A stretch of 64,000 nucleotides of DNA from Mumia sp. Pv4-285 (GTDB taxonomy: Bacteria; Actinomycetota; Actinomycetes; Propionibacteriales; Nocardioidaceae). Below the pieces are notes generated by a model. That model worked only from the letters and a program-made list of their open reading frames with translations, was not told where the DNA came from and ran no database searches. Position numbers and translations under genes: made by a program. Positions 30,676 to 41,507 of this stretch are shown piece by piece. The stretch lies in contig NZ_CP162023.1 in NCBI RefSeq assembly GCF_041320275.1, positions 2,046,001 through 2,110,000 of the forward strand, read 5' to 3'. Each line of letters opens with the position of its first letter. Positions within the stretch are counted from its first letter, which is position 1.

Positions 30676-31800
30676 ATGAGCGCACAGGACGAGATTCCAC
30701 AGCAGGTCGGTACGGCCGTGATCGGTGCAGGTCAGGCAGGGTTGGTGATGGGGCATCATCTCCAGCGGGCCGGCGAGGACTTCGTGATCCTCGAGGCTGC
30801 GCCGCGGGTCGGTGACTCCTGGCGCCGTCGCTACGACTCGCTGCGTCTGTTCAGCCCGCCCAGGTATGCGAGCCTCCCCGGGTGGCCGATCCCGGTGCGG
30901 GGATTCCCGACCCGCGACGAGATGGCCGACTACCTCGAGGCGTACGCGAGCCGATTCGCCCTCCCTGTCCGCACGGGTACGGCGGTCCATCGCATCGCTC
31001 GCGTCAGCGACGGGTTCGTGGTCGAGACCGGTGCGGGCACGTACTTCGCGGGTCGCGTCGTGGTGACCACGGGCGCACACGTCCGTCCGGTCGTCCCAGA
31101 GCTGGCGGCCGACCTCGATCCAGGGATCCGCCAGATCCACTCGCTGGACTACCGGGGACCCGAACAGCTCGCCGACGGGGGAGTCCTGGTGGTGGGCGCA
31201 GCGAACTCCGGCACGGACGTCGCTCTCGATGCGGTCGCGGCAGGGCATCCGACGTGGCTCGCCGGCCGACACCCGGGGCAGGTGCCGTTCGATCTCGACG
31301 CCCCGTCGAGCCGCGCGGTGATCCCGGTCGTGATGTTCGCCTTCCGTCACGTGCTCACGCGCCGGACGCCCATGGGACGGCGATTCATCGCGAGCTCTGA
31401 CGGCCACGGCGTGATGCTCGTACGCAACCGGCTTGCCGACCTCGACCGAGCGGGTGTCGTCCGCATCGGGAGGATCGAGGCGGTGCAAGACGGTCGTCCG
31501 ATGTCGACCGACGGCGTGGCACCCGAGGTCTCCACGGTCGTGTGGTGCACAGGCTCACGTCCGGACCACGCGTTCCTCGACCTGCCGGAGGCGTTCGGCT
31601 CCGACGGTGAACCCGTCCACGTGCGCGGGGTGTCGCCGGTGGAAGGCCTGTACTTCCTCGGGCTGGAGTTCCAGTTCGCGGTCGCGTCGGGCACGATCCA
31701 AGGTCTCGACCGCGACGCTCGCCACGTCGTACGCCGGATGCGAAGGACCGCGCCGCCGACTCGGGCCGACGCGAGGGAACGCACCCCGGTGCGGGGCTGA
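30676..31800 (+). CDS. FAD/NAD(P)-dependent flavin monooxygenase-like oxidoreductase
   Basis: A 374-residue two-dinucleotide-binding flavoprotein related to flavin-containing monooxygenases and the YUC/CzcO-like group. The FAD site is VIGAGQAGLVMGHHLQRAG (about 16-34), the following phrase GDSWRRRYDSLRLFSPPRY is family-typical, and the NAD(P) site is VLVVGAANSGTDVALDA. The C-terminal ATG-like motif is VVWCTGSRPDH. There is no signal peptide. GGGGGAG precedes the ATG and a TAGCGT box lies at 30647-30652. It may oxidise a small molecule; the substrate is not visible. A strong hairpin follows. Confidence 0.85.
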   Translation: MSAQDEIPQQVGTAVIGAGQAGLVMGHHLQRAGEDFVILEAAPRVGDSWRRRYDSLRLFSPPRYASLPGWPIPVRGFPTRDEMADYLEAYASRFALPVRTGTAVHRIARVSDGFVVETGAGTYFAGRVVVTTGAHVRPVVPELAADLDPGIRQIHSLDYRGPEQLADGGVLVVGAANSGTDVALDAVAAGHPTWLAGRHPGQVPFDLDAPSSRAVIPVVMFAFRHVLTRRTPMGRRFIASSDGHGVMLVRNRLADLDRAGVVRIGRIEAVQDGRPMSTDGVAPEVSTVVWCTGSRPDHAFLDLPEAFGSDGEPVHVRGVSPVEGLYFLGLEFQFAVASGTIQGLDRDARHVVRRMRRTAPPTRADARERTPVRG

Positions 31801-31807
31801 CACAGGC

Positions 31808-31845
31808 GACGAGGGCCGGTGCCGTCGATGGCACCGACCCTCGTC
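31808..31845. terminator. Bidirectional hairpin terminator
   Basis: Arms GACGAGGGCCGGTGCC and GGCACCGACCCTCGTC (16 positions, one mismatch) around a 6-nt loop. It lies between convergent genes (the monooxygenase and the PNPOx-fold protein), so it can stop transcription from both sides. Confidence 0.8.
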
Positions 31846-31863
31846 GTTCAGCGACCTTCGTCG

Positions 31864-32340
31864 CTAGAGGTCGACGCGCTCGTTCTCCGCACCTTCGTAC
31901 GGCTTGCCGGTGACCTTCGCCTTCGCGAAGCTGAGCAGCGACGCGACGCGTCCTCCTGGCGTGTCCCAGTACTCGCCCCCCTCGAGGTCGACGTGGATCA
32001 GGACGACGTTCGGGTCGTCCGGACCCTCCGGCATCCACGCCTCGGCGAACGTGTTCCAGAGCTCGTCGAGCTTGGCGGGGTCGTCGACGACGCGCGCGGT
32101 CCCGTTGAGGGAGACCCAGGTGTCGGCGGAGGAGAACGTGATGCCGACGTGCGGGCGCGCTGCGATGTGGGCGACCTGGCGCGAGTCGCGGGCGGTGATG
32201 AACCACAGCTCGGCGCTCGGCTCGATCTCCTGGCGGGCCATCGGCCTGCTGGTCAGGGTCCCGTCGATGTCCACCGTGGTGAACATGGCGATCTTGAGGT
32301 CGTCGATCAGGTCGAGGAGCTTCTGCTGCTCGTCCGTCAT
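31864..32340 (-). CDS. Pyridoxamine 5'-phosphate oxidase-fold protein (general stress protein 26-like)
   Basis: A 158-residue split-barrel flavin-binding-fold protein. The sequence runs [62 protein letters not shown] and ends in a [21 protein letters not shown] loop. These are landmarks of the general-stress FMN-binding subgroup, not of true PdxH. The ATG has AGGGAGAG upstream. The frame is open further upstream, across the thrS promoter, but that extension is antisense to thrS and is rejected. Role: probably flavin or F420 binding under stress, unproven. Confidence 0.83.
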   Translation of the reverse strand: MTDEQQKLLDLIDDLKIAMFTTVDIDGTLTSRPMARQEIEPSAELWFITARDSRQVAHIAARPHVGITFSSADTWVSLNGTARVVDDPAKLDELWNTFAEAWMPEGPDDPNVVLIHVDLEGGEYWDTPGGRVASLLSFAKAKVTGKPYEGAENERVDL

Positions 32341-32503
32341 GGCTCTCCCTTCGTCGTGGTGTGCCCTCGGGGTACCCCGTCGCCCGCCCCGCATGCGGAA
32401 CGCCCGCGCCGCCGTGGTCGGCCTCGGGCCAAACGGGTGCGCGACGCGCAGGTCGATGCGGATAGCATCGAGGCGACTGTCCGCACCATCCCGAGGAGCA
32501 CCT

Positions 32504-34492
32504 GTGTCCGAGCTCGAAGTCGTCGTCGTAGGCCCTGACTCCCAGGCCGAACGCACGGTGACGCCTGGCACGAAGGCATGGGAGCTCTTCAGCGACGACG
32601 CCGACGTGATCGCAGCCCGCGTCAACGGTGACCTCAAGGACCTGTCGTACGAGCTGGTCGGCGGCGACCGCATCGAGCCGGTCGCGATCGCCTCTGCGGA
32701 CGGGCGTGACATCCTGCGGCACTCGACCGCGCACGTGATGGCGCAGGCCGTCCAGGACCTGTTCCCGGACGCCAAGCTCGGCATCGGTCCGCCGGTCACC
32801 GACGGCTTCTACTACGACTTCGACGTCGAGGTCCCGTTCACTCCCGAGGACCTCGACAAGATCGAGTCCCGGATGCGCAAGATCGTCAAGGAGAACCAGC
32901 GGTTCGCCCGTCGTCCGATCGACGACGACGAGGCGCGCGTCGAGCTCGCGGACGAGCCGTACAAGCTCGAGCTGATCGGCCTCAAGTCCTCCGCGGGCGA
33001 CCTCGAGGGCGCTGCGGAGGGTGCGAGCGTCGAGGTCGGCTCCGGCGGGCTCACCATGTACGACAACATCAACCGCAAGGGCGAGACCGCCTGGACCGAC
33101 CTGTGCCGTGGTCCGCACCTGCCGACCACCAAGCGCATCCCGGCGTTCAAGCTCATGCGCAGCGCCGCCGCGTACTGGCGCGGCAACGAGAAGAACAAGC
33201 AGCTCCAGCGTCTCTACGGCACCGCCTGGGAGACCAAGGAGGCCCTCGACGAGTACCTCCACCGCCTCGAGGAGGCGCAGCGGCGCGACCACCGGCGGCT
33301 CGGCAACGAGCTCGACCTCTACAGCTTCCCGGACGAGATCGGCTCCGGCCTCCCCGTGTTCCACCCCAAGGGTGGCGTGATCAAGCGCGAGATGGAGGAC
33401 TACGTCCGTCGGCGGCACATCGAGGAGGGCTTCGACTACGTCGGCACCCCCCACATCACGAAGGCCCACGTCTTCGAGCTGTCCGGTCACCTCCCGTACT
33501 ACGCCGACACGATGTTCCCGCCGATGGACCTGGAGAACTCCCAGTACTACCTCAAGGCGATGAACTGCCCGATGCACAACCTGATCTTCAGGTCGCGCGG
33601 GCGGTCCTACCGTGAGCTGCCGCTGCGGTTCTTCGAGTTCGGGACGGTCTACCGCTACGAGAAGTCGGGTGTCGTGCACGGACTGACGCGTGTCCGCGGC
33701 CTCACCCAGGACGACTCCCACTCGTACGTCACCGAGGAGCAGGCGCCGGCGGAGGTCCAGCACCTCCTCTCGTTCATCCTCGGCCTGCTCCGCGACTTCG
33801 GCCTCGACGACTTCTATCTCGAGCTGTCGACCCGTGACCCGCAGTCGGACAAGTTCATCGGGTCCGACGAGGAGTGGGAGACCGCGACCGAGGTCCTGCG
33901 CGCCGCCGCGACCGAGAGCGGGCTCGAGCTGGTCCCCGACCCGGGCGGCGCCGCCTTCTACGGTCCGAAGATCTCGATCCAGGCCAAGGACGCGATCGGC
34001 CGGACCTGGCAGCTGGGAACGATCCAGTACGACTTCAACCAGCCGGCGGGCTTCGAGCTGCAGTACGCCGCCGCCGACGGGTCGCGCAAGCAGCCGGTGA
34101 TGATCCACTCCGCGAAGTTCGGGTCGATCGAGCGGTTCATGGGCCTGCTCGTCGAGCACTACGCAGGCGCGTTTCCCCCCTGGCTCGCACCCGTGCAGGT
34201 CGTCGCGATCCCGGTCGCCGAGCGTCACGTGGACTACCTGTACGAGGTGGCAGCGAAGCTCAGGACGCACGGGATCCGCGTCGAGGTCGACGAGGCCGAC
34301 GACCGGATGCAGAAGAAGATCCGCAACGCGCAGACCCAGAAGATCCCGTTCATGCTGATCGCGGGCGACGACGACGTCGAGGCCGGCGCGGTGTCGTTCC
34401 GCTACCGCAGCGGCAAGCAGGACAACGGCGTCGCCGTCGACGACGCGGTCGAGCGGATCATCGCGGCCGTCGCGGACCGGGTCCAGGTATGA
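32504..34492 (+). CDS. thrS: Threonine-tRNA ligase
   Basis: A 662-residue class II synthetase that charges tRNA-Thr. Domains in order: TGS (1-65), editing domain with [16 protein letters not shown] (the H-x3-H element), catalytic core with [12 protein letters not shown] (zinc ligand Cys) and [10 protein letters not shown], and a C-terminal anticodon-binding domain ([18 protein letters not shown]). GTG 32504 has CGAGGAG upstream, and a TAGCAT box at 32463-32468 gives a short leader with no T-box or attenuator structure seen. It heads a coupled chain thrS, HIT, pgsA, acyltransferase, pimA, as in mycobacteria. Confidence 0.96.
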   Translation: MSELEVVVVGPDSQAERTVTPGTKAWELFSDDADVIAARVNGDLKDLSYELVGGDRIEPVAIASADGRDILRHSTAHVMAQAVQDLFPDAKLGIGPPVTDGFYYDFDVEVPFTPEDLDKIESRMRKIVKENQRFARRPIDDDEARVELADEPYKLELIGLKSSAGDLEGAAEGASVEVGSGGLTMYDNINRKGETAWTDLCRGPHLPTTKRIPAFKLMRSAAAYWRGNEKNKQLQRLYGTAWETKEALDEYLHRLEEAQRRDHRRLGNELDLYSFPDEIGSGLPVFHPKGGVIKREMEDYVRRRHIEEGFDYVGTPHITKAHVFELSGHLPYYADTMFPPMDLENSQYYLKAMNCPMHNLIFRSRGRSYRELPLRFFEFGTVYRYEKSGVVHGLTRVRGLTQDDSHSYVTEEQAPAEVQHLLSFILGLLRDFGLDDFYLELSTRDPQSDKFIGSDEEWETATEVLRAAATESGLELVPDPGGAAFYGPKISIQAKDAIGRTWQLGTIQYDFNQPAGFELQYAAADGSRKQPVMIHSAKFGSIERFMGLLVEHYAGAFPPWLAPVQVVAIPVAERHVDYLYEVAAKLRTHGIRVEVDEADDRMQKKIRNAQTQKIPFMLIAGDDDVEAGAVSFRYRSGKQDNGVAVDDAVERIIAAVADRVQV

Positions 34493-35088
34493 CCCCAGCC
34501 GAGGGCGGTCCGGACGTCCCGGCAGGATCGGGCGGACCCTGGGGGCGTCGTGAGACGGGCTTCGAGACCTTCGACCGACTCTGGACCCCGCACCGCATGG
34601 CGTACATCACGGATGCGGGTCCCCGGGACGAAGGCTGCCCCTTCTGCGTGATGCAGGGACGGTCCGACGAGGACACGCTGATCGTCGCACGCGGCGAGCA
34701 CGTGTACGCCGTCCTCAACCTCCACCCGTACAACCCGGGGCACCTCATGGTGGTCACCAACCGCCACGTCGGTGCGTTCGAGGACCTGACCGACGACGAG
34801 GCCCACGAGCTGACCGCGATGACGCAGCAGGCCGTGCGCGTGCTCAAGCACGTCAGCGGGCCGGCGGCGTTCAACGTCGGGCTCAACCTCGGTGCGGTGG
34901 CCGGAGGCTCGCTGTCGGACCACCTGCACCAGCACCTCGTACCCCGCTGGCTGGGCGACTCGAACTACATCACCGTGACGGGCAGTACGAAGGTGGTCCC
35001 GCAGCTGCTCGCCGAGACGCGCGACCTGCTCGCGAAGGCCTGGAGCGATGTCGGGCCGCAGTCGGCCCGGCCGGTGGAGGAGTCCTGA
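34489..35088 (+). CDS. HIT-family hydrolase/phosphorylase (Ap4A phosphorylase-like)
   Basis: A 199-residue histidine-triad protein. The HIT motif HLHQHLVPR puts His145, His147 and His149 in the active site. CPFCVMQG near residue 50 resembles the zinc-type Cys pair of the family. Its mycobacterial counterpart at the same place (between thrS and pgsA) is a diadenosine tetraphosphate phosphorylase, so Ap4A breakdown is likely; synthetases such as ThrRS make Ap4A as a by-product. Start and stop overlap the neighbours (ATGA with thrS), which indicates translational coupling. Confidence 0.85.
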   Translation: MTPAEGGPDVPAGSGGPWGRRETGFETFDRLWTPHRMAYITDAGPRDEGCPFCVMQGRSDEDTLIVARGEHVYAVLNLHPYNPGHLMVVTNRHVGAFEDLTDDEAHELTAMTQQAVRVLKHVSGPAAFNVGLNLGAVAGGSLSDHLHQHLVPRWLGDSNYITVTGSTKVVPQLLAETRDLLAKAWSDVGPQSARPVEES

Positions 35089-35696
35089 TGCTGGAACGGT
35101 TCCGCGAGACGTGGGCGAAGATCATGACCCCGATCGCAGACCTGCTGCTGAGGCTGGGCGTCAGCCCGGACGCGGTGACGTTCGTCGGCACGATCGGCGT
35201 GTCGGCTGGCGCGCTGTGGTTCTTCCCGCGAGGCGAGTTCTTCGTCGGCGTCCTGGTGGTCACGCTGTTCGTGTTCTCCGACATGGTCGACGGCATCATG
35301 GCCCGCAAGTCCGGCCGCTCGAGCGCGTGGGGCGCGTTCCTGGACTCGACGCTCGACCGGATCGGCGACGCGGCGGTCTTCGGCGGCATCGTCCTCTGGT
35401 ACGGCGGCGAAGGCGACGACCCGGTCCTCATGGTGGTGGCCCTGTGCTGCCTCGTCGGCGGCCAGCTGACGTCGTACGCCCGTGCCCGTGCGGAGGCACT
35501 CGGCATGGAGGCGAAGGGCGGCATCGCGGAGCGCTCCGACCGCCTCGTGGCGGTGCTCGTGATGACGGGTCTCTCGGGGTTGTTCGACCTGCCGATCCTG
35601 ATGACGATCGTCTTGTGGGTGCTTGCCGTGGCGAGCGCGATCACGGTCGTGCAGCGGATCCTGATGGTGCGGAGGCAATCGTTGGCCGGAGCATGA
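35088..35696 (+). CDS. pgsA: CDP-alcohol phosphatidyltransferase, phosphatidylinositol phosphate synthase
   Basis: A 202-residue membrane enzyme with about six helices. The CDP-alcohol phosphotransferase motif is complete: Asp65-x2-Asp68-Gly69-x2-Ala72-Arg73-x8-Gly82-x3-Asp86-x3-Asp90, which binds two metals and CDP. By position and by the following PIM genes it should make phosphatidylinositol phosphate from CDP-diacylglycerol and inositol phosphate, the first step to PIMs. Its ATG overlaps the preceding stop by 1 nt. Head-group choice is inferred from context and not from the motif. Confidence 0.87.
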   Translation: MLERFRETWAKIMTPIADLLLRLGVSPDAVTFVGTIGVSAGALWFFPRGEFFVGVLVVTLFVFSDMVDGIMARKSGRSSAWGAFLDSTLDRIGDAAVFGGIVLWYGGEGDDPVLMVVALCCLVGGQLTSYARARAEALGMEAKGGIAERSDRLVAVLVMTGLSGLFDLPILMTIVLWVLAVASAITVVQRILMVRRQSLAGA

Positions 35697-36622
35697 GGCG
35701 TCCCGATCGAGGGGCGCTGGCCGCGGCCCGTGCCCAGGTCGAGGCTGCGGCGTACCGCGCCGGTTGGAGCCTTGCCGTCCATGTCCCGCAGAGGGTCGTC
35801 GACTCCGTGCTGCGGACGACGGCGGACCAGCTGTACGGGCGAGGTGGCGTGGGCATCGCGAGGCTGCGCTCCAACCTGGCGCGTGCCGTCCCCGAGGCGG
35901 ACGACGCTGCGCTCGACGCGGTGACACGGGACGCGATGCGGTCGTACCTGCGCTACTGGGGCGAGGTGTTCCGCCTTCCCCGCTACACCGGGGACGCCGC
36001 TGCCGTGGACGAGGTGATCGTCGTCGACCACCCCGAGCGTGCTTTCGACATGTACGCGTCGGGTCGCGGGATGATCGCGGCGCTCCCTCACATGGGCAAC
36101 TGGGATCTCATGGGCGCCTGGGCGTGCAGCAACGGGCTGCCGCTGATGACCGTGATGGAACGGCTGAAGCCCGAGCGCCTGTACGACGAGTTCGTCGCGT
36201 TCCGCGAGCACATCGGGATGACGGTGCTCCCGCTGCGGGGTGGGGAGCCGACGATGCCCCGGCTCGCGGAGCACCTGCGGGCGGGCGGGTTCGTGTGCCT
36301 GCTCGCCGATCGCGACATGTCGCGCAGCGGCATCGGTGTCGAGCTGCTCGGGGAGGCGGCGCGGATGCCGGTCGGACCGGCGCTGCTGGCGCAGCAGACG
36401 GGCGCGATCCTGTTCCCGGCGACGTCGCGCTACGACGGAGACCGGCTGCGGATGACGGTCCACGAGCCGGTCGAGACCCGAGCAGGCGAGGACGGCCTGA
36501 CGGCGATGACGCAGGACCTCGCCGACGTCTTCACGGCGGAGATCCGGCGCAGCCCCGCCGACTGGCACATGCTGCAGCGCGTCTTCGAGGTGGACCGCCG
36601 GCCGGACGGAGGCGGGCCGTGA
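35693..36622 (+). CDS. Phosphatidylinositol mannoside acyltransferase
   Basis: A 309-residue lysophospholipid acyltransferase-superfamily protein (HtrB/LpxL-like). The catalytic HX4D motif is HMGNWD with His133 and Asp138, followed by a second block VCLLADRDMSRSGIGVELLG. It acylates the mannose of PIM1/PIM2 at the cytoplasmic face of the membrane in mycobacteria. The ATG overlaps the pgsA stop (ATGA) and its own stop overlaps pimA, placing it within one coupled unit. It matches the position of Rv2611c in Mycobacterium tuberculosis. Confidence 0.86.
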   Translation: MRRPDRGALAAARAQVEAAAYRAGWSLAVHVPQRVVDSVLRTTADQLYGRGGVGIARLRSNLARAVPEADDAALDAVTRDAMRSYLRYWGEVFRLPRYTGDAAAVDEVIVVDHPERAFDMYASGRGMIAALPHMGNWDLMGAWACSNGLPLMTVMERLKPERLYDEFVAFREHIGMTVLPLRGGEPTMPRLAEHLRAGGFVCLLADRDMSRSGIGVELLGEAARMPVGPALLAQQTGAILFPATSRYDGDRLRMTVHEPVETRAGEDGLTAMTQDLADVFTAEIRRSPADWHMLQRVFEVDRRPDGGGP

Positions 36623-37728
36623 GGGTCGGCATGGTGTGCCCGTACTCGTTCGACGTGCCGGGCGGCGTCCAGAACCACGTCCTCGACCTCAGCCGCACGC
36701 TGATGGAGATGGGCGTGGACGTCTCCGTGCTCGCTCCTGCCGCAGACGACGAGGACCTTCCGGCGTACGTCCACCCGGCGGGCAGGGCGCTCCCGCTCCG
36801 CTACAACGGGGCGGTCGCGCGGGTGTCGTTCGGGCCGGTGGCGATGGCGAGGACCCGCCGGTGGCTGCGCGACGGTGCCTTCGACGTCCTCCACGTGCAC
36901 GATCCGGCGACGCCCAGCGTGTCGCTGATGGCGCTGAGCCTCGCGTCCGGCGTGTCGGTCGCGACGATCCACACGTCGATCGGCCGGTCGCGCGCGCTCG
37001 CAGCCACGGAGCCGCTGCTGCGCCCGGCGATGGAGAAGCTGAGTGCCCGGATCACGGTGTCGCGCGAGGCGCAGCGCGTCGTCGCGCAGTACCAGGGCGG
37101 CGACTCGGTGATCATCCCCAACGGCCTGTACGTCGACGACTTCACGGGCGTCGAGCGCCAGGCCGAGGACGGAGAACACCGTGAGCTGCTCTTCCTCGGG
37201 CGCTTCGAGGAGCCACGCAAGGGGCTTCCCGTGCTGCTGGACGCACTGCCGCGCGTGGTGGAGCGATTCCCGGACACCCGGCTCGTCGTCGCCGGAGCCG
37301 GTGACCCGAGGGCCGGCGAGGCGATGGTCCCGTCGGCGCTGCGCGGACACGTCGAGGTCCTCGGGCGCGTGTCCGACTCCGAGCGGGCTCGGCTGCTGTC
37401 GAGGGCGGACGTCTACATCGCCCCCAACACCGGAGGAGAGAGCTTCGGCATCGTGCTCATCGAGGCGATGGCCGCCGGCGCCCCGGTGGTGGCGAGCGAC
37501 ATCCGGGCGTTCGCCGACGTCCTCGACGACGGACGCCTGGGTGCCCTCTTCGCCAACGAGGACGCCGGATCGCTGGCCGACACGCTGGTCTCCGTCCTCG
37601 CCGATCCCGGCCGCGAGTCGCGCGCAGCCCTGGCGCGTCGCGAGGTCACGAGGTACGACTGGAGTGTGGTAGCACCCCAGGTGGTTCGCGTGTACGAGAC
37701 GGTGCTCGGAGGTGGCAGCGGCACATGA
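36619..37728 (+). CDS. pimA: Phosphatidylinositol alpha-mannosyltransferase PimA
   Basis: A 369-residue GT4 glycosyltransferase. The N-terminal MRVGMVCPYSFDVPGGVQNH is diagnostic of PimA. It adds the first mannose from GDP-mannose to phosphatidylinositol. The C-terminal Rossmann domain has PNTGGESFGIVLIEAM (the E-x7-E motif of GT4 enzymes) and LLFLGRFEEPRKGL. There is no transmembrane helix, as in the characterised enzyme, which associates with the membrane peripherally. The GTG overlaps the acyltransferase stop by 4 nt. Its presence is strong support for a PIM-containing actinobacterium. Confidence 0.93.
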   Translation: MRVGMVCPYSFDVPGGVQNHVLDLSRTLMEMGVDVSVLAPAADDEDLPAYVHPAGRALPLRYNGAVARVSFGPVAMARTRRWLRDGAFDVLHVHDPATPSVSLMALSLASGVSVATIHTSIGRSRALAATEPLLRPAMEKLSARITVSREAQRVVAQYQGGDSVIIPNGLYVDDFTGVERQAEDGEHRELLFLGRFEEPRKGLPVLLDALPRVVERFPDTRLVVAGAGDPRAGEAMVPSALRGHVEVLGRVSDSERARLLSRADVYIAPNTGGESFGIVLIEAMAAGAPVVASDIRAFADVLDDGRLGALFANEDAGSLADTLVSVLADPGRESRAALARREVTRYDWSVVAPQVVRVYETVLGGGSGT

Positions 37729-38315
37729 GCACGCTCGAATGGGTCCTGGTGGTCGGCGCGGTCCTTGCGGCGATCACGGTTGCGCTGTCCACCACGGCGG
37801 GTCGACTCGACCGTCTGCACATCCGGCTCGCCACAGCTCAGGCCTCGCTCGACCGGCAGCTCCTGGACCGCTCGACCTGTCTGCGCAACGTCGCGACCGG
37901 GGGAGTGCTCGACCCGGCGAGCGCCCTGGCGGCGGTCGACGCCGCCGACGCGGCACGGGCCGCCATCGGGAAGGCGGAGCAGGCCGAGCGCGAGACAGAG
38001 CTGAGCGAGGTGATGCGGACGGTCTTCGGGACGGCCGACGACGTCGACGCACTGTGGGCGAACGCCGACGAGACGCGGGCCGGCCTCATCGCGGACCTGG
38101 GCGACGCCTGCGAGCGGGTTCAGCTGGCGCACCGCTTCCACGACGACCTCGTCGCGCGGACGGAGCGGATGCGGCGCAAGTCCGTCGTGCGCTGGGCGCG
38201 TCTGGCCGGGCACGCGCCTTGGCCACACCGGATCGAGTTCGACGACGTCCCGCCGCCGCACCTCGTCGCCCGGGACCGCCCGCCGATCGGTCCCGGGGTG
38301 GAGCGCGCGGCCTGA
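37725..38315 (+). CDS. Membrane-anchored LemA-like protein of unknown function
   Basis: A 196-residue protein with a single N-terminal transmembrane helix (residues 5-22, [18 protein letters not shown]). After it comes a helical segment with [20 protein letters not shown], similar in style to LemA (alpha-helical, membrane-anchored), and a charged C-terminal tail. LemA proteins have no settled role. The ATG overlaps the pimA stop (ATGA), so it is coupled to the PIM genes. In mycobacteria a different membrane protein occupies this place. Confidence 0.65.
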   Translation: MSTLEWVLVVGAVLAAITVALSTTAGRLDRLHIRLATAQASLDRQLLDRSTCLRNVATGGVLDPASALAAVDAADAARAAIGKAEQAERETELSEVMRTVFGTADDVDALWANADETRAGLIADLGDACERVQLAHRFHDDLVARTERMRRKSVVRWARLAGHAPWPHRIEFDDVPPPHLVARDRPPIGPGVERAA

Positions 38316-38430
38316 CCGCACGGAGCCGTCGCCGCCCGATCGACCAGGGGAGGGCAGCATCTTCGGAGGCCGGTCGTACGATGTGGCCATCCGTTCACGG
38401 GACGCCCCGCGCCCTACACCAGAGGTGACT

Positions 38431-39360
<930 letters not shown>

Positions 39361-39362
39361 CC

Positions 39363-39385
39363 CGGTGCCGTTCTTCTCGGCACCG
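39363..39385 (+). other. Hairpin over the start codon between pdxS and the next gene
   Basis: CGGTGCC (39363-39369) can pair with GGCACCG (39379-39385) around a 9-nt loop. The GTG start at 39365 lies inside the 5' arm, 3 nt after the pdxS stop. The stem could lower translation of the middle gene or slow read-through to pdxT. Confidence 0.4.
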
Positions 39386-39970
39386 AAGCTGACCGACGCC
39401 GAGGCGCTGCGCGGCTACGCCCGCGTGCTCGTACGCTCCGGGCTGACCGACGACGCGGCGTGCGTGGCGGAGGTGGCGGTGGCCGCGCGTGAGGACGCGG
39501 GGCTGCCCGACGCCGAGGAGGAGGCCCGCCGGCTCGTCCGCCGTGAGCGCGAGGCCCTGTGGGCCGATCAAGCGCGGTGGCCGGCTCGCACCGACTACGA
39601 CGCGCTCCAGGACGCCCTGGCGGTGCTTCGCGACGCCGGGTTGGCGGTGCTGCAGGGAGTCGACGACCACTGGGGTGCGACGGCGGTGCTGCGGGCGGCC
39701 GAGCCGGGCAGCCTGCGAGGCGTCGTCTGGTTCACCCCGGCCGACGTCTGGCACGCGGTCGACCACGGCATGCTCGAGCTGAACACCTGGCACCCCGACT
39801 CCGCCAACGTCGCTGACGGCGACCCCCTGTGCACCGAGGTGCTGGCTGCGCTCGACACCCATGGCCTCGCTGCGCACTTCGACGAGGGGCGCATCGAGGT
39901 GCGGGCGTTCTGGCACCGGCGCCTCACCGACCCGGAGCCCGTCTCCGGTGTCGAGGCGGGCGGCGCGTGA
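39365..39970 (+). CDS. Protein of unknown function between pdxS and pdxT
   Basis: A 201-residue soluble protein. An N-terminal helical part with [18 protein letters not shown] leads to an alpha/beta part with [20 protein letters not shown] and [20 protein letters not shown], reminiscent of DUF6891-type proteins (weak recognition). The C-terminal part contains [13 protein letters not shown]. No catalytic motif is evident. The GTG follows the pdxS stop by 4 nt, and the stop overlaps pdxT (GTGA), so it is translated with the PLP-synthase pair. A thioesterase occupies this position in mycobacteria, so the slot is variable. Confidence 0.65.
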   Translation: MPFFSAPKLTDAEALRGYARVLVRSGLTDDAACVAEVAVAAREDAGLPDAEEEARRLVRREREALWADQARWPARTDYDALQDALAVLRDAGLAVLQGVDDHWGATAVLRAAEPGSLRGVVWFTPADVWHAVDHGMLELNTWHPDSANVADGDPLCTEVLAALDTHGLAAHFDEGRIEVRAFWHRRLTDPEPVSGVEAGGA

Positions 39971-40569
39971 GCGCTGTGCGGGTCGGCGTCCTCTCGCTCC
40001 AGGGCGATGTCCGCGAGCACCTGCGCATGCTCGAGGAGAGCGGCGCCACGGCCATCACCGTGCGCCGCGTCGGTGAGCTCGAGTCCGTCGACGCGCTGGT
40101 CGTGCCGGGCGGCGAGTCGACCACGATCGACAAGCTCTCGCGCGCGTTCGACCTGCGCGACCCGATCCGCCAGCGCATCACCGAGGGCATGCCGGTCCTG
40201 GGCACCTGCGCCGGCATGATCATGCTGGCCGACCGCATCGTCGGCGGTATCGCCGGACAACAGACGTTCGGCGGGATCGACATGACGGTCCGTCGCAACG
40301 CGTTCGGGCGTCAGATCGACTCGTTCGAGACCGACCTCGAGGTCGACGGCCTCGACGAGCCGCTGCACGCCGTGTTCATCCGCGGCCCCTGGGTCGAGAG
40401 CTGCGGGGCCGGCGTCGAGGTCCTCGCGACGGTCGACCGCGGCGAGGCGGGAGTGCATCCGGTCGTGGTGCGTCACGGCCCGCTGCTCGCAGCCTCGTTC
40501 CACCCCGAGCTGGGCACCGACCACCGGCTGCACCAGATGTTCGTCGACGACGTGCGAGCGCGGGCCTGA
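39967..40569 (+). CDS. pdxT: Pyridoxal 5'-phosphate synthase glutaminase subunit PdxT
   Basis: A 200-residue class I glutamine amidotransferase feeding ammonia to PdxS. The triad is clear: Cys81 in [10 protein letters not shown], His179 and Glu181 in ASFHPELG. The glutamine-binding GGEST lies at 49-53 and RRNAFGRQ is family-typical. The GTG overlaps the preceding stop by 4 nt. A hairpin begins within the last codons. Confidence 0.95.
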   Translation: MSAVRVGVLSLQGDVREHLRMLEESGATAITVRRVGELESVDALVVPGGESTTIDKLSRAFDLRDPIRQRITEGMPVLGTCAGMIMLADRIVGGIAGQQTFGGIDMTVRRNAFGRQIDSFETDLEVDGLDEPLHAVFIRGPWVESCGAGVEVLATVDRGEAGVHPVVVRHGPLLAASFHPELGTDHRLHQMFVDDVRARA

Positions 40570-40602
40570 TCCCCGCGTCCGGACGGACATGGCTCAGGCC
40601 CG
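40561..40602 (+). terminator. Hairpin terminator overlapping the pdxT stop codon
   Basis: CGGGCCTGA (40561-40569) pairs with TCAGGCCCG (40594-40602); the 24-nt loop contains a further palindrome CGTCCGGACG. The stop codon is in the 5' arm. The yebC promoter box TAGGAT follows at 40626-40631. Confidence 0.6.
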
Positions 40603-40704
40603 ACCGGCGCAGGCCGGGCAGCCGCTAGGATCGATGACGGTCGCGAGCCGCGGCCCACAGGCAGCAAGCACAGCGCAGTCGTACAGCGAGGGAAGGTGAG
40701 TGCC

Positions 40705-41466
40705 GTGTCCGGCCACTCCAAGTGGGCGACCACCAAGCACAAGAAGGCGGTCATCGACGCCAAGCGCGGCAAGATGTTCGCCAAGCTGATCAAGAACATC
40801 GAGGTCGCCGCTCGCACCGGCGGCCCCGATCCCACGGGCAACCCCACGCTCTACGACGCGATTCAGAAGGCCAAGAAGTCGTCCGTCCCGAACGACAACA
40901 TCGACCGCGCCGTCAAGCGTGGCGGTGGGCTCGACGGTGCCGGTGTCGACTACACGACGATCATGTACGAGGGGTACGCTCCCGGTGGCGTGGCGCTCCT
41001 CGTCGAGTGCCTCACCGACAACAAGAACCGTGCTGCCATGGAGGTCCGCACGGCGATGACCCGCAACGGCGGCAACATGGCCGACCCGGGCTCGGTCGCC
41101 TACATGTTCTCCCGCAAGGGTGTCGTCCTCGTCCCCGCCGAGCAGGGCGAGCGGACGATCACCGAGGACGACCTCCTCGAGGTGGTCCTCGACGCCGGCG
41201 CCGAGGACGTGAACGATCTCGACGGGTCGTTCGAGGTCATCAGCGAGTCCGGTGACGTGGTCGCCGTCCGTACGGCGCTGCAGGACGCCGGCATCGACTA
41301 CGACTCGGCCGAGTCGTCGTTCGTGCCGTCGATGACGGTCGAGGTCGACGCCGACGCGGCCGGCAAGGTGCTGCGCCTCATCGACGCGCTCGAGGACAGC
41401 GACGACGTCCAGAACGTCTTCGCGAACTTCGACGCGTCCGACGAGGTCATGGCGCAGCTCGGCTGA
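40705..41466 (+). CDS. yebC: YebC/PmpR-family probable transcriptional regulator
   Basis: A 253-residue YebC/PmpR protein starting [14 protein letters not shown], the family signature. It continues with [32 protein letters not shown] and [14 protein letters not shown]. Recent work assigns bacterial YebC roles both as DNA-binding regulator and in helping ribosomes at proline runs. GTG 40705 is chosen because the conserved start is MSGHSKW and GGAAGG lies 8 nt upstream; GTG 40696 would add three residues. It lies upstream of ruvC but is separated here by four small genes. Confidence 0.93.
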   Translation: MSGHSKWATTKHKKAVIDAKRGKMFAKLIKNIEVAARTGGPDPTGNPTLYDAIQKAKKSSVPNDNIDRAVKRGGGLDGAGVDYTTIMYEGYAPGGVALLVECLTDNKNRAAMEVRTAMTRNGGNMADPGSVAYMFSRKGVVLVPAEQGERTITEDDLLEVVLDAGAEDVNDLDGSFEVISESGDVVAVRTALQDAGIDYDSAESSFVPSMTVEVDADAAGKVLRLIDALEDSDDVQNVFANFDASDEVMAQLG

Positions 41467-41507
41467 CCCCCAGCACCCGGCTGAACGACGACGTACGGAG
41501 ATCCCCC

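Noticed and set aside
31385-34270. A 961-codon minus-strand open frame covering thrS
   Set aside because: It is a mirror of thrS codons with biased composition. Only its part at 31864-32340 overlaps a real minus-strand gene, and that gene is in another frame.
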